From Luteibacter aegosomatissinici (lineage in GTDB: Bacteria; Pseudomonadota; Gammaproteobacteria; Xanthomonadales; Rhodanobacteraceae), in assembly GCF_023078495.1 (NCBI RefSeq), contig NZ_CP095742.1, positions 310,001 through 374,000 of the forward strand: a stretch of 64,000 bases of DNA, written 5' to 3'. Under the pieces are notes generated by a model. It had not been told where the DNA came from. It did not search any database and saw only the letters and a list, made by a program, of their open reading frames with translations. A program made the translations under genes and the position numbers. Shown in pieces: positions 11,469 through 20,946 of this stretch; position 1 is the stretch's first letter, and each line of letters begins with the position of its first letter.

Positions 11469-13064
11469 TCAGGCCACGAGATCGAACAGGCGGGTGCGCT
11501 CGCCGTCAATGTCGATCAGCGCTTCGCTCCCTTCGCGAAGGGATGGATGATCGGCGGCTGCACGTTCGACGATGCTGGCGGCGAGCAGGCGCATCATGTT
11601 CACGTTATTGGCCAGGCGTTCGGCCAGGGTGTCGTCATCCAGCACGTCATGAAGGGTGCGGTTCATGTCAGCAAACCAGGTCAGGTCGCGCTGATCGAGC
11701 ATCACCTTGCGGTTACGCTTTTCCGATACGGCATGCCAGCGTTGGAAAAAGGCCTGGACCTGCGTATTCAGTTCAGCGCCAGCGAGCAGTTCCGGCCCCA
11801 TGCGCGCGATGAAGGCCGCATCGCCCAACCGTTTCTGGAACACGATCTGGCACAGCACGCCCCAGTAATACGCGTAGTCCCAGATGACCTTGATCGGCAA
11901 GACCTCGGGGTCATCGAACAGGTTGTACTGGCCGCGATACATCCGCAGCGTTCCCTCGTAGAACGAAAAGAACAGGCGTTCAAACAAGCGTGCATGCGGT
12001 GCCAGCATCTCGCCACGGCGGTCCATGCCCACCAGTAGCGTGATGTAGGTGTTCGAGATGCTGATGAAGTCGCTGCCAGGCGAATAGAACGGATCCAGGA
12101 ATGCTCCCGCCTCGCCGGTCAGGGCCCAGCGGTCCGACGAAAACATGCGGGCGCAGCCGTACGAGAAGTGACGGAAAAATGCGAAGTCCAGCAATTTGTC
12201 CTTTCGCGCTTCCACCTGGCGCGCAAGCACCGGCTGATGCTTCCACAGCCAGGCAAGTGCCTTATCGAAGGTGTTCATCGTATCGAGCGGGTGCGTGGTC
12301 GCATCAGCCACGATGCCTACCGAGTGCGCACCGGAGGCCAGCGGAATGAGCCACGCCCAGTACCCGGGGCCGACCAGATGGTTTGTCGATCGCCAGCGTT
12401 CCGGCGGGTGGCAGCGATCCTTCCACTCGGCATCGTCACACCACTGGTCGATCTCCAGCCGGTCATCGACACGAAACCACACGGCGTTCGCATGGTGGCC
12501 GTTATCGCGGGTGAGGTCGAGCTTGCGGCGGACCAGGCCGGCGCGGCCGCTCGCATCCAGCAGCCAGCGTGCGCTCAGTTCGGCCTCGCCGGCCTCGCTG
12601 CGAATGCGCACGGTATGCGCTGCTTCGCCACTGCCGATGTCGAAGCCACGGACGGTCACGCCTTCACGGAAATCGATGCCACGGCGCAGTGCTTCCTCGC
12701 CAAGGAAGTTTTCCAGGATGCCGCGATCGATCTGGTAACTCGGCGTCGGCAGCACGGCGCTCACACCCAGCTCGGTGACATCTGCCAGGTCGTCGCGCCC
12801 ATCGGAGAAGAAGAAGCGAAAGCCGAACTTGCGGATCTGTTCGGCTTCAAGGTGGCCGAGCAGGCCGAGCGTATCCGCGAAGTAGTGCGCCGCGATTTCG
12901 ACCGTCGATTCGCCGACCTTGAAGGCTGCTTCGGGCAGCGGCCTTGTGTGCCGCTCAAGGACGACGATATCCATGTCGGGGTATTCGCCTTTCAGCTGCA
13001 TCGCAAGCGTGAGGCCGGCAAGGCCCCCACCCATGATGATGGCATCGTGTGGCTTGTGCTCCAT
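11469..13064 (-). CDS. FAD-dependent halogenase (tryptophan halogenase-like)
   Basis: 531 residues. The FAD-binding GGGLAG motif is at residues 12-17, the KVGES segment typical of flavin halogenases follows, and the halogenase signature WxWxIP is present as YWAWLIP. A late block LTGEAGAFLDPFYSPGSDF is the second FAD motif. In Xanthomonas the yellow aryl polyenes are brominated, so this is the likely halogenating enzyme of the locus; substrate and halide are inferred from context only. ATG at 13064 follows GAAGGGG; the gap to the upstream glycosyltransferase gene is 26 bp. Confidence 0.85.
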   Translation of the reverse strand: MEHKPHDAIIMGGGLAGLTLAMQLKGEYPDMDIVVLERHTRPLPEAAFKVGESTVEIAAHYFADTLGLLGHLEAEQIRKFGFRFFFSDGRDDLADVTELGVSAVLPTPSYQIDRGILENFLGEEALRRGIDFREGVTVRGFDIGSGEAAHTVRIRSEAGEAELSARWLLDASGRAGLVRRKLDLTRDNGHHANAVWFRVDDRLEIDQWCDDAEWKDRCHPPERWRSTNHLVGPGYWAWLIPLASGAHSVGIVADATTHPLDTMNTFDKALAWLWKHQPVLARQVEARKDKLLDFAFFRHFSYGCARMFSSDRWALTGEAGAFLDPFYSPGSDFISISNTYITLLVGMDRRGEMLAPHARLFERLFFSFYEGTLRMYRGQYNLFDDPEVLPIKVIWDYAYYWGVLCQIVFQKRLGDAAFIARMGPELLAGAELNTQVQAFFQRWHAVSEKRNRKVMLDQRDLTWFADMNRTLHDVLDDDTLAERLANNVNMMRLLAASIVERAAADHPSLREGSEALIDIDGERTRLFDLVA

Positions 13065-13090
13065 GCCTTGCACCCCTTCGCTCGTGATCG

Positions 13091-13861
13091 CTAATGCGTG
13101 GCGCCCGTGCGTGTTTCGCCCCCGATGATCGTGGGCGTCGCACGCGAGCGGCGGTAACTGTCGACGATGTGGCCGTAATGGATCACGCGGCCAATGGTGT
13201 ACGTGGTGATGCGCGTCACATCGCGCACCGGGTTGAAGTGGCTGATGCGGAACTGGCCCTGGTAGCGCGACGCAATGGGCACGGAGACCACGCCCATACC
13301 GCGCTCGCGGCACGCCGTAATCAATACGGCCGCCTCGAACACGAAGTCATCGGCGGGGAGTTCGACCAGGTCCAGCGCCGTGCGCGGATAGAAGCGCTGG
13401 CCGCTCTGCGTATCGGCAATGGGCCGTCCGCACGCCCAGGAAATGCCCCAATCCGCCACGGCATTCGCGCGACGACGGCCACGCGGTTGTTGCTCACGCT
13501 CAAGCAGGCGCGCGCCGATCACGATGGCGCCTGGATGTTGCTGGCTGGCTTCCAGCATGGCCGGGATATCGCTCGCCAGGTGCTGGCCATCGCCATCCAT
13601 CGTGATCACGCCATCGAAGCCATGGCGAAGGGCCTCGCGAAAGCCTGTGCGCAATGCCTCGCCCTTGCCGCGCCGCACGTCATGGCGCAGTAGGGTGACC
13701 GCCAGTGCGCCGGCAATGTCCGGCGTGCGATCGTCCGATCCGTCATCGACCACGATGACCGGCATGCCGAGTTGCAACGCGTCCCTGATGACACCTTCGA
13801 TCGCCTGCTCCTCGTTGAGGCAGGGGATCAGCACACAGAAACGGTTGCCGGCGGCGTTCAT
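13091..13861 (-). CDS. Family 2 glycosyltransferase (DPM1-like)
   Basis: 256 residues, GT-A fold. It has the donor-binding VVDDGSDDRT motif and the metal-binding DGDGQH motif, then the ADTQSGQRFYPR and RYQGQFRISHFNPVRD blocks of dolichol-phosphate-mannose-synthase-like transferases. A role in decorating or lipid-linking the polyene is likely from its position. Its start overlaps the upstream chain-length-factor stop (ATGA at 13858-13861), so it belongs to that transcript. Ten or so in-frame codons upstream were rejected because they overlap the neighbour. Confidence 0.83.
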   Translation of the reverse strand: MNAAGNRFCVLIPCLNEEQAIEGVIRDALQLGMPVIVVDDGSDDRTPDIAGALAVTLLRHDVRRGKGEALRTGFREALRHGFDGVITMDGDGQHLASDIPAMLEASQQHPGAIVIGARLLEREQQPRGRRRANAVADWGISWACGRPIADTQSGQRFYPRTALDLVELPADDFVFEAAVLITACRERGMGVVSVPIASRYQGQFRISHFNPVRDVTRITTYTIGRVIHYGHIVDSYRRSRATPTIIGGETRTGATH

Positions 13862-14658
13862 GGAGCAGCGCCCAGATCGATATGCAGGTCGAGCCCACGT
13901 GCCGCCGCGACGCGCAACGCAGCGGGCCGTGCTGCGGCGATCGCACGGAAGAGCGGGACCGCGGCGGCCGACGGGTTGCTCGCGGCCACGCCATCCATCC
14001 ACGCATCGCCACTGGGCTCGCGGCCGCTGTTGCCCGGTTCCGGCGTGATATCCAGGCGGATCGCAGCACCATCCGGGCGCGGCGACAGCACCAGCGCCGA
14101 TGCGAAGGGGCCGGTGGTACTGGTCATGCTCCCGAGCGGGCCGGTGCCTGCGATGTCGTAGCTGGCGAGCAGCACGTCGCGATCATCGGCGATCGCCTGG
14201 CTGGCGGCTTCCAGCAGGCCGGCCCCGAAGCTCTCTTCACCGCCGGAGACGGCGCTCGATGCCGCGTGGCAATGCGTCGCGATGGTCCAGTAGCCGGCTG
14301 GCGCGTTATGCACGGAGTTATGGAACTTGGTCGGCGACAGTTCCGCAGGTGCCGTGGCGAGCGTCGCGCACATGTAGTCGGTGATGACCTGGTCGCCGTG
14401 CGCGGAAGCGAACACGCAGGGCAACGTGGCAGCACTGTGCCCGCTCATGGCCACGGCCTGCCCGGCGGCTGCCGCCGCGAGCAGTACGCTCTCGGGTGCG
14501 CGCCGGCGTTCGTTCGCGGGCAGCACATCGGCCAGCGGACGTTCGGCCTCGCCTGGTGTCGCTTCGGCCGTCGCCACTTCACGGAAGGCGTGCCAAGTCG
14601 GCGTGCCCGGTGCCCAGAGGCCGATGCCCTTCACCCATACCGTCAGCGCTTCGCTCAT
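13858..14658 (-). CDS. Beta-ketoacyl synthase-like chain length factor (ApeC type)
   Basis: 266 residues matching the short Ketoacyl-synt_2 (PF13723-like) family: WVKGIGLWAPG, AHGDQVITDYMCATLA, SPTKFHNSVHNAPAGYWTIAT. It has no active-site TACSSS cysteine, so it presumably acts as a partner subunit for the true ketosynthase encoded just upstream. The start overlaps that gene's stop (ATGA at 14655-14658) and its own stop overlaps the glycosyltransferase start, so three genes in a row are coupled. Confidence 0.83.
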   Translation of the reverse strand: MSEALTVWVKGIGLWAPGTPTWHAFREVATAEATPGEAERPLADVLPANERRRAPESVLLAAAAAGQAVAMSGHSAATLPCVFASAHGDQVITDYMCATLATAPAELSPTKFHNSVHNAPAGYWTIATHCHAASSAVSGGEESFGAGLLEAASQAIADDRDVLLASYDIAGTGPLGSMTSTTGPFASALVLSPRPDGAAIRLDITPEPGNSGREPSGDAWMDGVAASNPSAAAVPLFRAIAAARPAALRVAAARGLDLHIDLGAAP

Positions 14659-15857
14659 GCGACCACTCCGCGCCGTGCGAAGGCAAGGCAGGCGTTGTTT
14701 CCGCCAAAGCCGAATGAATTGCTGAGGGCGATGCGCACATCGGCACGTTCGGCGTGCCATGCCATCTGCGGCCCGCACAGGGGATCCGGCGTGGTGGCGC
14801 CCAGGTTGGCCGGGATCACGCCATCGCGCATGGCGAGCAACGTGAGCACGGCTTCAAGGATGCCTGCCGCGCCCAGCGTGTGGCCGGAGAAGCCCTTCGT
14901 CGAACTGGCCCGGGTCGTGGCGGGGAAGCTGCGCGCCACGAGCGCGGCTTCCACCTCATCGTTCTTCTGGCTCGCGGTACCGTGCAGGTTGATGTAATCG
15001 ACATCACCAGCCTCGATACCGGCGCGGGCGAGCGCATCGCGCAGGGCGAGTTCGGCTCCAAGGCCTTCCGGGTGCGGCGTGGACATGTGATGGGCGTCGC
15101 TGGCTTCGCCGTAGCCGATGAAAAGCGGTGCGTCGGCGTTCTCCGCGGCACGCTCGATCAGCGCGAACCCGCCAGCCTCGCCCAGCGATATGCCATTGCG
15201 TTCCGCATCGAACGGGCGGCACGGGGCGGCCGATACCAGTTCCAGGGAGTTGAATCCGAACAGCACGCTATCGCAGAGCGTATCGACACCACCGACCACG
15301 GCGGCATCCACGAGGCCGAGACGGATCATGCGTTCGGCATTGGCGAATACCTTGGCGCTGGACGAGCACGCCGTCGCGACCGTGAGGCACGGGCCCTCCA
15401 GGTCGAACACGTGGGCGACGAACCCTGCCAGCGAGTGCGGCGTGTGAATGGCAGGGCGGTGCAGGTCGGCAGGCATCGCGCCATGTTCAAGGCGGCGGTA
15501 ACCCTCCTCGGTGGCGCCGATACTCGCGGTTGACGTGCCGAGCAGCACGGCCACGCGCGAGGCGCCATAGCGGGCCCGGGCGGCGTGCACCGCATCGCTG
15601 AAACCATCCTGGCGCAGGGCGAGCCACGCCAGCCGGTTGTTCCGGCATTCCCACTGGGCGTGCTCGCGTGGCAGCGGTTCGTCTTCGACGCCGGCGACGC
15701 GGCCGATCCAGCAGGGCAGCGGCGCCGTGGAAAAATCGTTGGGGCTAAGGCCGCCTGTGGAGGAGGCGATGGCGTTTGCGTGGGCATCCAGGCCGCGACC
15801 CAGCGCGGAGGTGGCGGTGAACGCGGTGATGGCTAACGGAGGCATGGGATGAGGCAT
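14655..15857 (-). CDS. Beta-ketoacyl-ACP synthase (FabF-like) of the polyene locus
   Basis: 400 residues, thiolase fold. The catalytic triad is readable: Cys164 in TACSSS, His292 in NLHGT and His326 in KGFSGHTLG, so it is an active condensing enzyme. It differs from housekeeping FabF in spacing and context and would extend the aryl starter on the ACP. It is the first gene of the minus-strand arm (KS-CLF-GT2-halogenase) and is divergent from a YdcF-like gene, with about 120 bp between for promoters. Confidence 0.87.
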   Translation of the reverse strand: MPHPMPPLAITAFTATSALGRGLDAHANAIASSTGGLSPNDFSTAPLPCWIGRVAGVEDEPLPREHAQWECRNNRLAWLALRQDGFSDAVHAARARYGASRVAVLLGTSTASIGATEEGYRRLEHGAMPADLHRPAIHTPHSLAGFVAHVFDLEGPCLTVATACSSSAKVFANAERMIRLGLVDAAVVGGVDTLCDSVLFGFNSLELVSAAPCRPFDAERNGISLGEAGGFALIERAAENADAPLFIGYGEASDAHHMSTPHPEGLGAELALRDALARAGIEAGDVDYINLHGTASQKNDEVEAALVARSFPATTRASSTKGFSGHTLGAAGILEAVLTLLAMRDGVIPANLGATTPDPLCGPQMAWHAERADVRIALSNSFGFGGNNACLAFARRGVVA

Positions 15858-15976
15858 GCGGCGAGCCTATCCTTTTTGCGTCGTAGCGTCGCGTGAACGA
15901 CGTTCTGTGATTCAGGCGATTGCGCGGTTACCTGCGATCCGCAAGACTGGCGCCCCCCGAGTAAGCCAGCCACGCC

Positions 15977-16678
15977 ATGACCGGGATCACCCAACCGATG
16001 CGTCGCGGCCCATGGCGATACCTGGGTGACGGCGACATCCTCGTCGCCGCTGCCGTCACGCTCGTGGCGCTGGTGGGGAGCCTCGGCCTCCTGTATGTCG
16101 CGCATCTGGTACGCGTATGGCGCGTGGCGACCCGCAGCCCGCTGCAGGCCGGCGCACCACGCACCTTGCTGGTGTTTGGGCGAAAGCTGGTCGATGGGCA
16201 GCCGGAAGCCGATTTCGTCGGACGGCTGGACCGGGCGCGGGCCAACGCGTTCGATGGGTTTGCGCCGCAGGTGTTGCTGCTGGGCGGCCGTAGCGATGAC
16301 GGCGGTGTCAGTGAGGCAGAAGCGGGCCAGCATTGGCTGCAGGTTGCGGGCTGGCCTGCCAGCGTGCCCTTGCTGCTCGAGCAGGAGTCCGTGGATTCGC
16401 TGGAAAACCTTCGCCATGCCCGCGATATCCTCCGCCGCGAGGGCCACGCGCCTTCCGTCGCATTGGTCACCAGCCGCTACCACCTTGCCCGGTGCCTTTA
16501 CCTCGCGCGGCGGCTGGCCTTCGACGCGATCCCCGTGGCGGCCGAGGCATCGTTTCCCGGCGGCTACCGCTACATGCGCCGGATGGCGTTGGAGGCCGGG
16601 TACCTCATGTGGATCGATACGGGGTTCCGCTGGGCGAGGCTTACGGGCAACCAGCGCGTCGTAGCACGCCTCTCCTGA
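15977..16678 (+). CDS. YdcF/SanA-like DUF218 membrane protein
   Basis: 233 residues. One membrane segment near residues 22-45 is followed by a DUF218 domain: LLVFGRKLVDGQPEADFVGRLDRA, VLLLGGRSDDGGVSEAEAG, LEQESVDSLENL, and ALVTSRYHLARC. The family is implicated in cell-envelope or vancomycin-barrier functions, without an agreed reaction. It is not obviously part of the polyene locus, though it borders it. Confidence 0.78.
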   Translation: MTGITQPMRRGPWRYLGDGDILVAAAVTLVALVGSLGLLYVAHLVRVWRVATRSPLQAGAPRTLLVFGRKLVDGQPEADFVGRLDRARANAFDGFAPQVLLLGGRSDDGGVSEAEAGQHWLQVAGWPASVPLLLEQESVDSLENLRHARDILRREGHAPSVALVTSRYHLARCLYLARRLAFDAIPVAAEASFPGGYRYMRRMALEAGYLMWIDTGFRWARLTGNQRVVARLS

Positions 16679-17745
<1,067 letters not shown>

Positions 17746-17755
17746 CTGGCCTTGG

Positions 17756-18406
17756 TTACGGGGCGTTGCCGCTGAACGCCTTGGGCGTGGCGCCTTCGAT
17801 CTTGCCGACCTTGGCCGAGTCGCTGATGTAGAGCTGCACCTCGCGCTCGAAGGTCATGGTGCCGGTGACCACCGCATGCGGCCCGATGATGATCGTGGGC
17901 GGACGGCTGTCGCTGCTGCTCCAGCTCATGCGTGGCTTCTTCACGAGGATGCCGCCTTCGACCTGCGAGCCCTCGCCGACCGTGATGTTGGCGTTGACCG
18001 TTTCGATGCCGCCCCCGACATGCGCCCGCTCGAGCGTGATATCGCCATTGACGTTCGAAAGATGGCCGGCGACGTTCGCACCTTGCTCCAGCTTGACGCG
18101 TCCGTTGACGTTTTCCAGCTCGCCCTTGATCTGTGCGTGGTCATTCAGCGTGACGCTTCCGTTCACGGTGTGAACTTCATCGGCCGTCGCTCCCTTGCCC
18201 AGTTCGACCGAACCATTGACCGAATGGGCCTTCTCCACGATGGCCTGGTCACCAATGCGGACCGAGCCATTGACGGTGCCGACGTCACCGGCGCGCTGGC
18301 CGGCCTCGACGCTGGCCGTGCCGTTGACCTTGCTGATGTCCTCGGCCGCAAGGGCGGCACCCGCAAAGGACAGGGCGATAACAACTGAAAACAGGGTACG
18401 ACGCAT
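17756..18406 (-). CDS. Exported VNG-repeat protein (bactofilin-like or DUF4097-like beta-solenoid)
   Basis: 216 residues with a clear signal peptide (cleavage probably after AGAALA). The mature part contains seven or eight repeats of about 19-20 residues centred on VNGSV or a variant (VNGTAS, VNGSVRIG, VNGSVELG, VNGSVTLN, VNGRVKLE, VNGDITLE, VNANITVG), which predicts a short beta-helix. The C-terminal segment (SRPPTIIIGPHAVVTGTMTFEREVQLYIS) looks like a polymer-forming or bactofilin edge. No enzyme motif is seen. The ATG at 18406 follows GGAG; the GTG five codons upstream is less likely. Confidence 0.72.
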   Translation of the reverse strand: MRRTLFSVVIALSFAGAALAAEDISKVNGTASVEAGQRAGDVGTVNGSVRIGDQAIVEKAHSVNGSVELGKGATADEVHTVNGSVTLNDHAQIKGELENVNGRVKLEQGANVAGHLSNVNGDITLERAHVGGGIETVNANITVGEGSQVEGGILVKKPRMSWSSSDSRPPTIIIGPHAVVTGTMTFEREVQLYISDSAKVGKIEGATPKAFSGNAP

Positions 18407-18554
18407 GGTGTACTGCTCCACGGGTGGACTGGATCCCTAGGATGCGCCATGGCGGCGCAAGGTTTAGCGTGACTTGCGGCAGGGGTAGCTCCGGAGTTGA
18501 CCTCCCCGGGCCGGCGTTCCACCATCGGATTTTCCCCTCGCATCGTTGGACGCC

Positions 18555-19295
18555 ATGTACAAGCTTGTGATGATTCGCCACGGCCAGTCGGCCTGGAACC
18601 TCGAAAACCGCTTCAGCGGCTGGGCCGATGTCGACCTCAGCGAGCAGGGCGTGGCCGAGGCCAAAGAGGCCGGTCGCCTGCTCAAGGAAGCCGGTTTCAG
18701 CTTCAACATCGCCCATACCTCGTACCTGAAGCGCGCCGTCCGCACGCTGTGGCACGTGCAGGACGAGATGGACCTGATGTGGATCCCGGTGGTGACCGAC
18801 TGGCGCCTCAACGAGCGTCACTACGGCGCGCTCACCGGCCTGAACAAGGCCGAGACCGCCGCGAAGTACGGCGATGACCAGGTGAAGATCTGGCGCCGTA
18901 GCTACGACACCCCGCCGCCGGCCCTGAAGCCGGGCGAGATGTCGTTCGCCGACGATGCCCGCTACGAAGGTATTGCCGAGGTACCGCTCACCGAGTGCCT
19001 GAAGGACACCGTGGCCCGCGTGCTGCCGTACTGGCACGACGTGCTGGCTCCGGCGATCAAGGCGGGCAATAACGTGCTCATGGCGGCGCACGGCAACTCC
19101 ATGCGCGCGCTGGTGAAGTACTTCGACGGTATCTCCGACGACGACATCGCCGAACTCAACATCCCCAACGGCATCCCGCTGGTGTACGAGTTCGATGAGA
19201 ACCTGAAGGCCGTGAAGCACTACTACCTGGGCGATGCCGACGAGATCGCCGCCAAGATGGCCGCGGTGGCCAACCAGGGCAAGGCCAAGGCCTGA
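18555..19295 (+). CDS. gpmA: 2,3-bisphosphoglycerate-dependent phosphoglycerate mutase
   Basis: Glycolytic interconversion of 3- and 2-phosphoglycerate. The 246 residues carry the RHG motif with the phosphohistidine His9 ([10 protein letters not shown]), the [15 protein letters not shown] block and the second catalytic histidine in [14 protein letters not shown]. Length and motifs are those of the dimeric/tetrameric dPGM family. ATG at 18555 is preferred over the in-frame TTG three codons earlier. It is monocistronic, followed by a half REP and a hairpin. Confidence 0.97.
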   Translation: MYKLVMIRHGQSAWNLENRFSGWADVDLSEQGVAEAKEAGRLLKEAGFSFNIAHTSYLKRAVRTLWHVQDEMDLMWIPVVTDWRLNERHYGALTGLNKAETAAKYGDDQVKIWRRSYDTPPPALKPGEMSFADDARYEGIAEVPLTECLKDTVARVLPYWHDVLAPAIKAGNNVLMAAHGNSMRALVKYFDGISDDDIAELNIPNGIPLVYEFDENLKAVKHYYLGDADEIAAKMAAVANQGKAKA

Positions 19296-19300
19296 CCCCT

Positions 19301-19375
19301 GTAGGAGTGCGCTCGCGCGCGATCCCCCTATCTGACAACCGTCACCCTCAAAGGGTGGCGACTGCCCATAGGGGG
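19301..19375. repeat. Half REP plus nested hairpin after gpmA
   Basis: GTAGGAGTGCGCTCGCGCGC at 19301-19320 is a diverged single REP arm with no right arm. It runs into a nested stem: CCCCCTAT (19324-19331) pairs with ATAGGGGG (19368-19375) around an inner ACCCT-CAA-AGGGT hairpin (19344-19356). There is no T run, so any terminator role is tentative. Confidence 0.6.
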
Positions 19376-19428
19376 AGTCCTGGCGGCGGCGCTAAGGTAG
19401 CCCCACACCGATAACCCGAGACCTCACC

Positions 19429-19983
19429 ATGCTCCTCCAGGCCGCCGCCGCAACCACGCCCGCCCTCGTCCCGGTCGCCATGGCCGGCCTCATGGTCTGG
19501 GTCGTCTACCGCCGTGTCCGCCGCAACTTTGGCCGCCAGACCATCCACACCCGCAAGATGGCCATTCGCGTGGGCCTGTTCGTCCTGGTCTCGTGCCTGC
19601 TCATGACCATCGGCTTTGCCAGCATTCGCCTGGCCGAGGGCGCCCTGGCTGGCCTGATCGTCGGTGCGGCTCTCGGCATGGTCGGGCTGAAACTGACGCG
19701 CTTCGAGCTCGGGACGGGTGATACGGATGCCTACATCCCCAACCCCTGGATTGGCGCGGCCCTTACGGCCCTGCTGATCGGGCGCATGGCTTACCGCTTC
19801 ATCGTCGTGGGGGCCGCCATGCACGCGGGTGCCGCGGCGCCCGCCCACGGCCCGGCGCCGGGCGATAGCCCGCTGACCATGGCGGTGGTGGGGCTGACCT
19901 TGGGTTACTACCTGGCGTACTACGCCGGCATCCTGGTCCACCACCGCCGCTTCAAGCGGCAGGCGCTGGGCCAGGCGGCCTGA
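19429..19983 (+). CDS. Multi-pass membrane protein, not firmly recognised (DUF1453/CcdC-like?)
   Basis: 184 residues with about five hydrophobic segments (roughly 10-27, 47-65, 68-86, 109-128 and 148-168), separated by basic loops such as YRRVRRNFGRQ and HHRRFKRQ. The pattern resembles DUF1453/CcdC-like small membrane proteins, but no diagnostic motif lets me assign it. It faces the PII gene convergently with 11 bp between stops. Confidence 0.6.
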   Translation: MLLQAAAATTPALVPVAMAGLMVWVVYRRVRRNFGRQTIHTRKMAIRVGLFVLVSCLLMTIGFASIRLAEGALAGLIVGAALGMVGLKLTRFELGTGDTDAYIPNPWIGAALTALLIGRMAYRFIVVGAAMHAGAAAPAHGPAPGDSPLTMAVVGLTLGYYLAYYAGILVHHRRFKRQALGQAA

Positions 19984-19994
19984 GCGGGAAGCCC

Positions 19995-20447
<453 letters not shown>

Positions 20448-20513
20448 GCGAAGGCTGATAGCGCCTACAAAAGATTCACCTAGAATTTATTCCACGACGT
20501 CGGGGTTTGCAGG

Positions 20514-20768
20514 ATGGATGTGAAGGGTATCGACCAACTCGCTGAGCGGTTGGCATCGTTGGTTCCGCCAGGGCTGGCGCAAGCGCGTGAGGATCTGCAC
20601 GCCAACTTTAAAGATATCCTGGCTCAAGGATTGCGCCGCCTCGATCTCGTAACGCGAGAGGAATTCGACGTTCAGAGCCAGGTACTCGCACGGACCCGCG
20701 AAAGGCTCGAAAGCTTGGAAAAGCGGGTCGCCAGCCTGGAAGCCGGCGCCACGCCTAGCGGCCAGTAA
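20514..20768 (+). CDS. ubiK: UbiK accessory factor (BMFP domain, YqiC family)
   Basis: 84 residues, all helical. The N-terminal half is amphipathic; the C-terminal half (VTREEFDVQSQVLARTRERLESLEKRVASLE) is the coiled-coil BMFP trimer segment of UbiK/YqiC. The family helps the aerobic ubiquinone assembly complex with UbiJ, and a UbiJ-UbiB pair is present in this window near 33-35 kb. It lies upstream of comM, a common arrangement in Xanthomonadales. Confidence 0.85.
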   Translation: MDVKGIDQLAERLASLVPPGLAQAREDLHANFKDILAQGLRRLDLVTREEFDVQSQVLARTRERLESLEKRVASLEAGATPSGQ

Positions 20769-20794
20769 AGAAGGACGGCCGCGAGGTCCCGGGA

Positions 20795-20840
20795 CCGCCC
20801 CCGATCCGTCACCCTCACCCCGAGAGCGGTCGGGGGCGGT
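20795..20840 (+). terminator. GC-rich hairpin after ubiK
   Basis: A perfect 11-bp stem ACCGCCCCCGA (20795-20805) / TCGGGGGCGGT (20830-20840) with a 24-base loop, followed by TATTT. It starts 27 bp after the ubiK stop and is likely a terminator, although the T run is short. Confidence 0.6.
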
Positions 20841-20946
20841 TATTTCCCAAAACCTGCGCAAAGGAGTGCGTCATGCGAACCCGGTCCAGCACGGATCCAT
20901 GCTCGCGGCCCATCCTGATCCGTAAGCGGTTACGCTTCCCCGCCTC

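Noticed and set aside
9426-16678. Treating the YdcF-like gene as part of the aryl polyene locus
   Set aside because: It is divergent from the ketosynthase with its own promoter gap, and DUF218 proteins are not typical members of such clusters.
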